From positions 1 through 12,702 of the forward strand of contig DAOURC010000009.1 in NCBI GenBank assembly GCA_030625285.1: a stretch of DNA of 12,702 nucleotides. Direction: 5' to 3'. Position numbers and translations under genes: made by a program. Below are positions 1-6,039 of the stretch, one piece after another (the stretch's first letter is position 1; each line of letters starts with the position of its first letter). A model generated the notes under the pieces. It was given only the letters and a program-made list of their open reading frames with translations. It had not been told where the DNA came from and ran no database searches. This DNA comes from Eubacteriales bacterium. GTDB taxonomy: Bacteria > Bacillota > Clostridia > Peptostreptococcales > Acidaminobacteraceae.

Positions 1-1
1 A

Positions 2-619
2 AGCTCTGCAGTTGAGAAAGTGCAGGCATTTGTAGATCAGTATAACGCGACACTTTCATTTTTGCAGGATACAAACAGCGTGGGTGACTTAGATGCCACA
101 GTTAGTGGAGCAGGGTCTTTAGCAGGCGACCCAACACTACAAAGGATGATAAGCAATCTTAGAACTAGTGTCGGAGCAAGTATTTCCGGACTGGATTCAA
201 GTATCGGCGACTTATCGCAGATAGGAATAAAAACCATAGATAGATTTGGTCAACTTACATTTGATTCCAGTAAATTTGTATCAGAGCTTACCTCTGATCC
301 TGAGAATGTAAAGAATTTCTTTTATGATACAGACGCAGAGGATAATTATATAGGTTTTGAAGCTAAAATGGAAACTTATCTAAATAGCTTACTTGCTTCA
401 GGCACTGGAATTGTCGATATCAAAGAAGATGGACTTGCAAGAAGCTTGAGCGATATAGAAAAGCAGGTTGAAAGGTTCAACAATAGAATGGAACTTAGAG
501 AGCAATATTATATCAGGATGTTCACTAGACTAGATGTTGCACTGCAACAGGCAGAGGCGCAGACATCATGGCTTTCATCACAGCTTGCCGGGTTGTCAGG
601 ATCCAGTCAAGAGGGATAA
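2..619 (+). CDS. fliD: Flagellar filament cap protein FliD, 3' part (5' end outside window)
   Basis: C-terminal portion (about 205 residues) of the FliD (HAP2) filament cap, which sits at the filament tip and folds arriving flagellin. The reading frame is open to the left edge, reading S-S-A-V-E-K before VQAFVDQYNATLSFLQ, so the GTG at 20 is an internal valine codon and not a start. Family-typical stretches are the 'FVDQYN' helix, the 'IGIKTIDRFGQLTFDSSKF' block and a C-terminal coiled-coil helix with 'LSDIEKQVERFNNRMELREQYYIRMFTRLDVALQQ', where FliD proteins usually carry the RxxxxExxYxxxFxxLDxxL-type end. It is followed 16 bases later by flaG and then fliS, the common filament-gene order. 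Identification is strong; the missing N-terminal part cannot be assessed. Confidence 0.95.
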   Translation, partial: SSAVEKVQAFVDQYNATLSFLQDTNSVGDLDATVSGAGSLAGDPTLQRMISNLRTSVGASISGLDSSIGDLSQIGIKTIDRFGQLTFDSSKFVSELTSDPENVKNFFYDTDAEDNYIGFEAKMETYLNSLLASGTGIVDIKEDGLARSLSDIEKQVERFNNRMELREQYYIRMFTRLDVALQQAEAQTSWLSSQLAGLSGSSQEG

Positions 620-635
620 TGAGAAGTGATAAATT

Positions 636-1001
636 ATGATCAACATAAATAAAATAGATCCTAGAATCATGCAAATAGTTATTGCTAAGACTTCAGGAAA
701 TAACGTCCATAAAAAAGAGTCTGAAATTTTTGCTGACAAGGACGGAAAACATAGAGATGAAGGGCGCAGCGATCCTGAGGATGTTCGTCGAAAGGTAGAC
801 TATGCCAATAGAGTATTTAAAGAAAATGAAATCGATATTTTTTTGGTGCTGAATGAAGAAGTTCTTGGAAAAAGAATTGAAATTTTAGTTTATGAATCTA
901 GCACAAAGCAATTATTAGCCACGCTAGATGAAGAGAAATTTATGCATTTACTAGAAGAACTTGATATGAAATCAGGAATCATTCTAGATGCGAAAGGATA
1001 G
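636..1001 (+). CDS. flaG: FlaG family flagellar protein
   Basis: A 121-residue protein in the usual flaG position between fliD and fliS. Residues 1-50 are polar and probably disordered. The rest matches the FlaG fold pattern, with a strand 'IDIFLVLNEEVLGKRIEILVYES' followed by 'LLATLDEEKFMHLLEELDMKSGIILDAKG', equivalent to the family's 'I-R-Q-I-P-x-E' strand and helix. The usual 'RQIP' is replaced by 'LATL', so it is a divergent member. FlaG proteins are linked to control of filament length, but the exact role is not settled. The ribosome site is weak (GAGAAGTGA just after the fliD stop), so translation may depend on coupling to fliD. The ATG at 636 gives the family-like N-terminus 'MININKIDP'. 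Confidence 0.82.
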   Translation: MININKIDPRIMQIVIAKTSGNNVHKKESEIFADKDGKHRDEGRSDPEDVRRKVDYANRVFKENEIDIFLVLNEEVLGKRIEILVYESSTKQLLATLDEEKFMHLLEELDMKSGIILDAKG

Positions 1002-1007
1002 ATTTGG

Positions 1008-1370
1008 ATGTATGCATCAAATGCTTATAAGATATATGAAACAAATAATGTCAATACAGCTCCACCAAAAAAATTATTAGTGATGCTTTATGAGGGAGCT
1101 ATCAAGTTTTGTCGCTTGGCAGAAATGGCTATCAATGAAAACAACATCGAGAAAAGAAACGAAAACTTGAAAAGAGCACAAGATATAATTACTGAATTAC
1201 AAGTAACACTTAATCACGATGCTGGAGAGATTGCAGAAAAATTAGATATGCTATATTCATATATGAACAGTGAATTAGTGCAGGCGAATATAACCAACGA
1301 CGTTACGAAAATTATATTTGTAAGAGAAATGCTTGATGAATTAAAAGAAGCGTGGAATTCTATTAACTAG
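1008..1370 (+). CDS. fliS: Flagellin export chaperone FliS
   Basis: A 120-residue, mainly helical protein with the FliS signature: an N-terminal 'YKIYETNNVNTAPPKKLLVMLYEGAIKFCRLAEMAI' segment, corresponding to the typical Y-x-x-x-x-V-x-T-A-x-P-x-x-L-v-x-m-L-Y-d-G. Further on are 'KRAQDIITELQVTLNHDAGEIAEKLDMLYSYM' and a final 'VREMLDELKEAWNSI', which matches the conserved 'L-x-x-L-R-x-x-W' end. FliS binds the C-terminal helix of flagellin in the cytoplasm, stops premature polymerisation and delivers it to the export gate. Length is normal for the family. It starts 6 bases after the flaG stop with GGATAGATTTGG just upstream, so it is cotranscribed with flaG and the following chaperone-like gene. 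Confidence 0.96.
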   Translation: MYASNAYKIYETNNVNTAPPKKLLVMLYEGAIKFCRLAEMAINENNIEKRNENLKRAQDIITELQVTLNHDAGEIAEKLDMLYSYMNSELVQANITNDVTKIIFVREMLDELKEAWNSIN

Positions 1371-1386
1371 AATGTGAGTGATATAT

Positions 1387-1857
1387 ATGAAATTGATTAG
1401 TGAATTAATCCAAAATTATAAAAATCAAATTAAAAAATACTATGATATTGGGCAGATAACGAAGTTTGTCCATGATAAGGATGGAACCGCAGAAAGTATT
1501 ATTGAAGGGCTTCATAAAAGCCAAAAGATAATCGACAAGATAAACGTATTAGATAAAGAAAGAGTAAATATTGAGAAAAAGTTTATTGAGCACTATAAAA
1601 TGAAACGATTTGATGTCGTAAATTTACCTGATGAATTAGATGTTGATCTTCAGGTGGAACTGATAGAGACGATAGAAGAATTGCGTGACGTTATTAAAAT
1701 TGTTTTAGAATATAAGGTCAAAGAAAAAGCATTTATAAGAGAAGATCTTGCTAAAGCGAAGGGAAAAATCAAAGAGACTGCAAAAGGTGTTAATGCAGTT
1801 CAAGGCTATAAAAAAAGAAGTTATGACTCGGTATTCATTGATAAGGTATCAAAATAA
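1387..1857 (+). CDS. Probable FliT/FlgN-like flagellar chaperone
   Basis: A protein of about 156 residues, rich in lysine, glutamate and isoleucine and predicted to be almost entirely helical, lying directly after fliS where Firmicutes often encode FliT- or FlgN-like chaperones. The C-terminal part 'AKGKIKETAKGVNAVQGYKK' followed by 'SVFIDK' resembles the conserved end of clostridial FliT/FlgN-type proteins (I-x-x-x-x-K-G-x-x-x-x-x-x-Y ... F-I-D-K). A GTG at 1378 would add three residues. I prefer the ATG at 1387 because GTGAGTG at 1374-1380 then sits at normal Shine-Dalgarno distance. FliT handles the cap protein FliD and FlgN handles hook-filament junction proteins; fliD nearby favours the former. 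Family assignment rests on position, size and the C-terminal pattern only. Confidence 0.62.
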   Translation: MKLISELIQNYKNQIKKYYDIGQITKFVHDKDGTAESIIEGLHKSQKIIDKINVLDKERVNIEKKFIEHYKMKRFDVVNLPDELDVDLQVELIETIEELRDVIKIVLEYKVKEKAFIREDLAKAKGKIKETAKGVNAVQGYKKRSYDSVFIDKVSK

Positions 1858-1875
1858 AATTATTTTATTTTTTTT
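1851..1875 (+). terminator. AT-only hairpin with T tract, possible weak terminator
   Basis: AAAATAAAA (1851-1859) and TTTTATTTT (1863-1871) form a perfect 9-base-pair arm with a TTA loop, running into a T tract to 1875 and overlapping the stop codon of the chaperone-like gene. With no G-C pairs it would be weak alone. It may work together with the better hairpin just downstream. Confidence 0.35.
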
Positions 1876-1886
1876 CAAACGCACGT

Positions 1887-1911
1887 AAAGGCTGGAATTT
1901 CAGTCTTTTTT
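1887..1911 (+). terminator. Intrinsic terminator after the fliD-flaG-fliS group
   Basis: AAAGGCTG (1887-1894) pairs with CAGTCTTT (1901-1908), including one G-T wobble, across a GAATTT loop. It runs into an unbroken T tract ending at 1911. It lies 30 bases after the last chaperone-like gene and before the flgB promoter region, so it probably marks the end of the filament/chaperone transcript. Confidence 0.7.
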
Positions 1912-1923
1912 GGGATTCAAATG

Positions 1924-1942
1924 AGCAATAGTAACGATTGCT
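1924..1942. promoter_or_regulatory. Operator-like 19-base dyad upstream of the flgB promoter
   Basis: AGCAATAGT, one central A, then ACGATTGCT form an interrupted palindrome with 8 of 9 positions matching. The outer six bases (AGCAAT/ATTGCT) are perfect. It ends 13 bases before the proposed -35 element of flgB and is not followed by a T tract on the + strand, so it looks more like a protein-binding site than a terminator. The regulator is unknown. Confidence 0.4.
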
Positions 1943-1955
1943 AAAAAAATAACAC

Positions 1956-1985
1956 TTGAATAGTATACCTAATTAGTATTATTAT
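1956..1985 (+). promoter_or_regulatory. Candidate sigma-A promoter for the flgB cluster
   Basis: TTGAAT (1956-1961) and TATTAT (1980-1985) lie 18 bases apart, matching the TTGACA/TATAAT consensus at 4 and 5 positions. This is the only well-spaced pair I found in the 158-base gap, and it follows a terminator. Transcription would begin near 1992, giving a leader of about 24 bases with GGGAGTG at 2004-2010 before the flgB start. No sigma-D motif (TAAA, then GCCGATAT) was seen here. Confidence 0.5.
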
Positions 1986-2015
1986 ATTGTTATTAAGTGT
2001 AATGGGAGTGTTTTC

Positions 2016-2438
2016 ATGGGGATAAATGTAAATCTTTTCGCAGATAAAAATCTAGAAGTATTGAAAAAAGCCTTGGATGCGTCTTCGATGAGACAGCAGA
2101 CAATTACAAATAATATCGCAAACATAAATACTAAAGATTACAAGGCAAAAAGAGTACTTTTTGAAGACGAACTCAAAAAAGCAATTGGATCAGATGATAT
2201 GAAGGGTTTAACTACAACCAACGAAAAGCATATTGGCGGAAGTGAATCTATTAGAAAAATCAATCCTTCCATTGTGGAAGATACTTCAACTTCCGTAAAA
2301 AGTGACGGAAATAGCGTTGATATTGATATCGAGATGGTTAATCTCGCTAAAAATCAACTTATATATAATACGATAGTTCAACAGACATCAAAGAAATATT
2401 CAAATTTGAGATATATCATAAATGAAGGGAGACGTTAG
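2016..2438 (+). CDS. flgB: Flagellar proximal rod protein FlgB
   Basis: A 140-residue rod subunit with the flagellar rod/hook N-terminal signature '[25 protein letters not shown]' (about residues 29-53) and the C-terminal helix '[39 protein letters not shown]', typical of FlgB. FlgB builds the base of the axial rod on FliE above the MS ring and is exported by the type III apparatus without a cleaved signal peptide. The ATG at 2016 has GGGAGTG five bases upstream. Only two bases separate it from flgC, as in most flgB-flgC-fliE operons. Size is normal for the family. It is the first gene after the terminator and promoter at 1887-1985, so it probably starts the basal-body operon. Confidence 0.96.
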   Translation: MGINVNLFADKNLEVLKKALDASSMRQQTITNNIANINTKDYKAKRVLFEDELKKAIGSDDMKGLTTTNEKHIGGSESIRKINPSIVEDTSTSVKSDGNSVDIDIEMVNLAKNQLIYNTIVQQTSKKYSNLRYIINEGRR

Positions 2439-2440
2439 GT

Positions 2441-2854
2441 ATGAAACTATTTAGTTCGATATCTATAGCCGCTACCGGATTATCCGCTGAGAGACTTAGA
2501 ATGGATATTATTGCATCAAATATAGCCAATGTCAACACTACGCGAACCGAAGACGGTGGTCCTTATAAAAGAAAAATTGCAGTTTTCAAAGAAAACTTAG
2601 ATAATTCTATAAATAATAATAAACTCGGTGGAGTTGAAGTTGCAGGAATTGTAGAGGATACAACACCGCTAAAAAGAGTTTATGATCCTAATCACCCAGA
2701 TGCAGACGAAGAAGGATTTGTGATGATGCCGAATGTAGATATTTTAAACGAGATGGCGGATTTAATCATAGCAACGAGGTCATATGAAGCAAATGTCACT
2801 GCTTTAAATGCAAGTAAAAGCATGTTTTTAAAAGCGCTAGAAATAGGTAGATAA
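2441..2854 (+). CDS. flgC: Flagellar proximal rod protein FlgC
   Basis: A 137-residue rod subunit. The N-terminus '[42 protein letters not shown]' (residues 4-45) is the classic FlgC form of the rod signature, with the 'T-x-x-G-G-P-Y-x-R-K' extension that separates FlgC from FlgB. 'YVDPNHPDA' type sequence appears as '[30 protein letters not shown]', and the C-terminal helix '[27 protein letters not shown]' matches the family end. FlgC polymerises with FlgB, FlgF and FlgG to form the rod. GGGAG within the last codons of flgB serves as ribosome site, so the two are likely translationally coupled. It is followed by a 136-base spacer rather than the usual short gap to fliE. Confidence 0.97.
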   Translation: MKLFSSISIAATGLSAERLRMDIIASNIANVNTTRTEDGGPYKRKIAVFKENLDNSINNNKLGGVEVAGIVEDTTPLKRVYDPNHPDADEEGFVMMPNVDILNEMADLIIATRSYEANVTALNASKSMFLKALEIGR

Positions 2855-2990
2855 TACGCAGTCTCGAAAACGAAATTATAAATTTCTTTCTACGTTGCGG
2901 TTGACCTACGACGAAATCATAGAATTTCTGTTAGGACATAAAATGATAGTTGAACGATAGTTCACAGCGTCATGAATGGAGTGTTAGATT
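2855..2990 (+). other. Repeat-bearing spacer between flgC and fliE
   Basis: This 136-base non-coding stretch has no convincing ORF. It holds two imperfect copies of a short element: ACGAAATTATAAATTTCT at 2870-2887 and ACGAAATCATAGAATTTCT at 2911-2929. The first contains a perfect GAAATT-ATA-AATTTC hairpin. Between them lies a CTACG direct repeat (2890 and 2906). Further on, GATAGTT occurs twice (2945 and 2956), and TGAAC-GATA-GTTCA forms a small dyad. The final part supplies the fliE ribosome site GGAGTG at 2978-2983. The content suggests a structured leader or processing region, but I recognise no known RNA family in it. Confidence 0.45.
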
Positions 2991-3278
2991 ATGGAAATTA
3001 ATTCAGTATCTCAATATATGAACTTGGTTAATAAACAGCTTGATGGGGAATCAAAGTCGATTGATTTTTCTTCAGTAATGAAAAATTATTTAAGTGACGT
3101 AAACGAATTACAAGTTGTTTCAGATAAAAGTACAGAAGATTTAATCCTTGGTGAAACTGAAAATGTACACGAAGTGATGATTAAAGCCGAAGAAGCAAGA
3201 TTAGCGTTGGAACTTACAGTTCAAGTGCGAAATAAAGTTATCGAGGCTTATCAAGAATTGATACGAATGCAAATATAA
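2991..3278 (+). CDS. fliE: Flagellar hook-basal body protein FliE
   Basis: A 95-residue protein with the FliE pattern: a polar N-terminus, then 'IDFSSVMKNYLSDVNELQVVSDKSTEDLILGETENVHEVMIKAEEARLALELTVQVRNKVIEAYQELIRMQI'. The block 'G-x-x-x-x-x-H-x-V-M-I-x-x-x-x-A-x-x-x-x-x-L-x-x-x-V-R-N-K-x-x-x-A-Y-x-E-I/L-x-R-M-Q-I/V' is diagnostic. FliE links the MS ring and export gate to the rod base and is among the first rod proteins exported. GGAGTG at 2978-2983 is well placed for the ATG at 2991. Its last codons overlap a perfect TATAAT (3274-3279), and a riboswitch follows immediately. Confidence 0.96.
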   Translation: MEINSVSQYMNLVNKQLDGESKSIDFSSVMKNYLSDVNELQVVSDKSTEDLILGETENVHEVMIKAEEARLALELTVQVRNKVIEAYQELIRMQI

Positions 3279-3286
3279 TATTTAAT

Positions 3287-3369
3287 CTACGAAAAGGCAA
3301 ACCATTTGTGAAAATGGGACGCAAAGTTTCAGATCTAAATTAGATGGCTGGGCTACCGAAAAGGAAGCA
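3287..3369 (+). promoter_or_regulatory. Class I cyclic-di-GMP riboswitch aptamer (GEMM-I)
   Basis: Three conserved blocks of the class I c-di-GMP aptamer occur in order with correct spacing: GGCAAACC (3296-3303), GGGACGCAAAG (3316-3326) and GGCTACCG (3351-3358). Between the first two, CCATTT and AAATGG close a GTGA (GNRA) tetraloop (3302-3317), as required for the known tetraloop-receptor contact. Between the second and third is the receptor-side hairpin, with CAG/CTG outer pairs and ATCTA-AAT-TAGAT at 3333-3345. The ligand-contacting guanine in the GG of block one is retained; cGAMP-preferring variants carry A there. The outer P1 helix is not obvious by eye. An intrinsic terminator follows three bases later, so control of fliF and later genes by transcription termination is the likely mechanism. 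Confidence 0.93.
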
Positions 3370-3372
3370 AAG

Positions 3373-3399
3373 AGCTGTGTATTTTTATACAGCTTTTTT
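3373..3399 (+). terminator. Riboswitch expression-platform terminator upstream of fliF
   Basis: AGCTGTGTA (3373-3381) pairs with TATACAGCT (3386-3394), with one G-T wobble and a TTTT loop, and is followed by an unbroken T tract to 3399. It lies directly after the c-di-GMP aptamer and 30 bases before the fliF start, so readthrough into fliF should depend on the riboswitch state. Confidence 0.88.
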
Positions 3400-3429
3400 G
3401 TTGGAAAATATTAATCACAAGGAGCGCAT

Positions 3430-5013
3430 ATGACTGAATCGAACAAATCGGAAAATAGAGTGATAAAAGTGTGGAAAGGTATAAATCGAGGAAAAAGAAT
3501 AGGCATTGTTGCTTTTCTTTTGACAATGATATTAGCATTTTCCATATATTACATATTCATAGGGCATACTACATACACTCAATTGTTTTCCGGCCTGGGT
3601 ATGAAGGAATCGGCAAATATCGTGAGTAAACTCGATGAAATGAAAATCACAAATTATAGATTGGAAAACGATGGGAGCACCATTGTTGTTTCTGATAAAG
3701 ATATAAACAAGATTCGTCTTGAACTCGCTATGAATGATTTGTTGCCGGAGATTGGTGTGGGTTATGAAATTTTTGACAATGCCAGTTTTGCGATAACTGA
3801 TGAAGATAGAAAAATCATGTATCAAAGAGCTCTTGAAGGAGAACTTGCAAGGTCGATCATGAGTTTGGATGAAGTAAAATATGCTAGAGTGCATTTAGCG
3901 CTGACTGAAGAGACTTTATTCTCAAGAGAAGTAACTCCTGGAAGTGCAACGGTAGTCATAGAGCTAAATCCCATTATGCAATTTTCATCCGATCGTGTAA
4001 AAGGTATTGTAGCACTCATTTCCAGCGCTGTAAAAAATGTACCACCGGAAAACATAAGCGTAATTGATACTAAAGCAAATTTATTAAGTGAAAATATATA
4101 TTCTAATTCAGATTCAATGACAATTGGACAATCTGCTATAGATTCAATTACTATAAAACAACAATTCGAATCAAAACTCGAAGATGAACTTCAAAAAATG
4201 CTGGAACTTACATTTGGTAAAGGAAAAGTACTTGTAAATGTAAATGCGAAATTAGATTTGAATTCTGAAGAACTTACAATTATAGAATATGACAAAGACG
4301 GCATACTTAGATCTCAACAAGACAGCATTGTTAAAAATACATCCAATGGCGATGCTATCGATAGTTCGAGCCCTGTTGACAACAATATTGAATATTACAT
4401 CAGCAACACTGAGGAGGCTATGAATAATTCATCTGTCAGTAATTTTGAAACTGTAAGGAATTATGAAATCGGCGAGACGAGGACGTATCGGATTAAAGCT
4501 CCAGGTGAAGTAATAAGTCTATCCACATCGATTATTTATGATGGAGACTTATCTGAAGTTCACAAGACCTCTATTAGAAACATAGTAGCGGCCGCTATAG
4601 GAATTGATGAAAACAGAGGAGACATAGTAAGCGTAGAAGGAATAAATTTCGATAAAACTTATGAAGAAAATGCTATCAACGAGTTTAATATTGCTCAAGA
4701 AGAATATTTAAAAGAACAAGAATCCAAGAAAAAATATATGTTTTACGGCAGCGTTGCTGGAGGAAGCATTCTATTTATTTTAATTATTTTGATTGTAATT
4801 AGGATCGTTAGAGGTTCCAAAAATAATCAAAATTTTATTGATACAATGCAGCCGATTCCAATAAGTGAATTAGAACAGCAATCATCAGAACTTTCTCATA
4901 TCAAACCTTTTCAAGAAAAAGATATCGAGAGAGGTGTAAAGGATTATGCAGATGAAAATCCTGAAAAACTAGCAGATCTTGTAAAAACTTGGATGTTGAA
5001 AGATGAGGGATAG
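3430..5013 (+). CDS. fliF: Flagellar MS-ring protein FliF
   Basis: A 527-residue inner-membrane protein that forms the MS ring, the foundation of the basal body. Two membrane segments are visible: about residues 24-44 (IGIVAFLLTMILAFSIYYIF) and 438-460 (FYGSVAGGSILFILIILIVI). Between them lies a large extracytoplasmic part. 'YTQLFSGLGMKESANIVSKLDEM' to about residue 105 and 'VGYEIFDNASFAITDEDRKIMYQRALEGELARSI' to 'YARVHLALTE' (110-160) are the YscJ/FliF ring-building domains. Residues 225-410 hold the FliF-specific C-terminal domain, with 'RTYRIKAPGEVISLSTSIIYDG'. The cytoplasmic tail ends with 'KDYADENPEKLADLVKTWMLKDEG', the FliG-binding helix. AAGGAG at 3419-3424 supports the start. It is the first gene downstream of the riboswitch terminator. 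Length is normal. Confidence 0.98.
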   Translation: MTESNKSENRVIKVWKGINRGKRIGIVAFLLTMILAFSIYYIFIGHTTYTQLFSGLGMKESANIVSKLDEMKITNYRLENDGSTIVVSDKDINKIRLELAMNDLLPEIGVGYEIFDNASFAITDEDRKIMYQRALEGELARSIMSLDEVKYARVHLALTEETLFSREVTPGSATVVIELNPIMQFSSDRVKGIVALISSAVKNVPPENISVIDTKANLLSENIYSNSDSMTIGQSAIDSITIKQQFESKLEDELQKMLELTFGKGKVLVNVNAKLDLNSEELTIIEYDKDGILRSQQDSIVKNTSNGDAIDSSSPVDNNIEYYISNTEEAMNNSSVSNFETVRNYEIGETRTYRIKAPGEVISLSTSIIYDGDLSEVHKTSIRNIVAAAIGIDENRGDIVSVEGINFDKTYEENAINEFNIAQEEYLKEQESKKKYMFYGSVAGGSILFILIILIVIRIVRGSKNNQNFIDTMQPIPISELEQQSSELSHIKPFQEKDIERGVKDYADENPEKLADLVKTWMLKDEG

Positions 5014-5016
5014 AGT

Positions 5017-6039
5017 ATGGCAAGAAGCCGAACTACACATGAATTAACAGGAGTTGAAAAAGCAGCTATCTTTTTTATTACGTTAGGTCCAGAGCATTCT
5101 GCAAAGGTTATGAAGCTTTTGCCTGAAAAAATGATAGAGCAAGTGACTTACGAAATATCAAATATAACAAAAGTCGAACCCGAGATGAGAGAACTCGTAT
5201 TAAATGAGTTTATAGATATGAATGACAAATTCGATTATTTCATGGAGGGTGGAGTCGATTATGCGAGGGATGTGCTTACTAAAGCTTTGGGCTCTCAAAG
5301 GGCACAAGATATTATCGAGACATCTTCAATGATGGCTTTGACAAGAAAACCGTTTACTTTGGCAAGAAGATCAGACCCAGTGCAGCTTCTCAAGACGATT
5401 ATTACAGAACATCCTCAGACGATTGCGCTTATTCTTTGTTTTCTTCAACCGGAAAAAGCGGGTTCGATTCTTTCTAGCATACCCGACGAACTTCAGTCTG
5501 ATGTCGCTTTTAGAATTGCAACTATGAGTAAAACGTCACCTCTTGTTATAAAGAGAGTTGAAAAAGTATTAGATGAGAAGCTGTCGAATGTAGTCGATAG
5601 TAATTTCGAAGCATATGGCGGTGTGGATACTTTAGTAGGAATATTAAATTCAGTCAATAGACCTACCGAGAAAAATATTATGCAGCAATTGGATGATAGA
5701 GATCATGATTTAGCTGAAAAAATTAAACTTAACATGTTTATATTCGAGGATGTCATTACTCTTGACGATGCATCTATCCAAAGAGTACTTAGAGAAATCG
5801 ACAATAATGATCTTGTTGTGGCGATGAAAGGTGCTTCAGATGCTGTTACTGATGCAATATTTACAAATCTGTCTAAACGAGCTGCAGAGACATTGAAAGA
5901 AGATATCGAATTCCTAGGACCTGTTAGATTGACCGTTGTCGAGGAAGCTCAGCATAAGATTGTAAGTGTTATCAGAAGACTAGAAGAAGTCGGTGAAATA
6001 TTTATAACTAGAGGAGGAGAAGATGCAGTCGTCTTATAA
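5017..6039 (+). CDS. fliG: Flagellar motor switch protein FliG
   Basis: A 340-residue rotor protein. The N-terminal domain 'LTGVEKAAIFFITLGPEHSAKVMKLLPE' (10-37) binds FliF. The middle domain carries the conserved EHPQT motif at 131-135, used with FliM. The C-terminal domain contains 'MFIFEDVITLDD' (240-251) and the torque helix. By alignment in mind with the enteric protein, charged residues K271, R288, E295, D296 and R304 ('GPVRL') correspond to the stator-facing set, so torque function appears intact. FliG couples ion flow through MotA/MotB to rotation and carries the switch. It starts three bases after fliF, with GAGGGAT upstream, and its last 17 bases overlap fliH. Size is normal for the family. 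Confidence 0.98.
   Translation: MARSRTTHELTGVEKAAIFFITLGPEHSAKVMKLLPEKMIEQVTYEISNITKVEPEMRELVLNEFIDMNDKFDYFMEGGVDYARDVLTKALGSQRAQDIIETSSMMALTRKPFTLARRSDPVQLLKTIITEHPQTIALILCFLQPEKAGSILSSIPDELQSDVAFRIATMSKTSPLVIKRVEKVLDEKLSNVVDSNFEAYGGVDTLVGILNSVNRPTEKNIMQQLDDRDHDLAEKIKLNMFIFEDVITLDDASIQRVLREIDNNDLVVAMKGASDAVTDAIFTNLSKRAAETLKEDIEFLGPVRLTVVEEAQHKIVSVIRRLEEVGEIFITRGGEDAVVL

Noticed and set aside
20..22. GTG as the start of the first gene
   Set aside because: The frame is open to the left edge and the upstream codons continue a FliD-like helix, so this is an internal valine in a gene cut by the window.
1378..1386. GTG start for the FliT/FlgN-like gene
   Set aside because: The GTGAGTG there works better as the ribosome site for the ATG at 1387; no other ribosome site precedes the GTG.
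2901..2925. Promoter from TTGACC (2901) and TAGAAT (2920) before fliE
   Set aside because: The two elements are only 13 bases apart, too close for a sigma-A promoter, and no better-spaced partner was found for either.
3532..3894. 120-codon antisense ORF within fliF
   Set aside because: It overlaps conserved FliF domains on the opposite strand and shows no recognisable motif; it is explained as a coding shadow.
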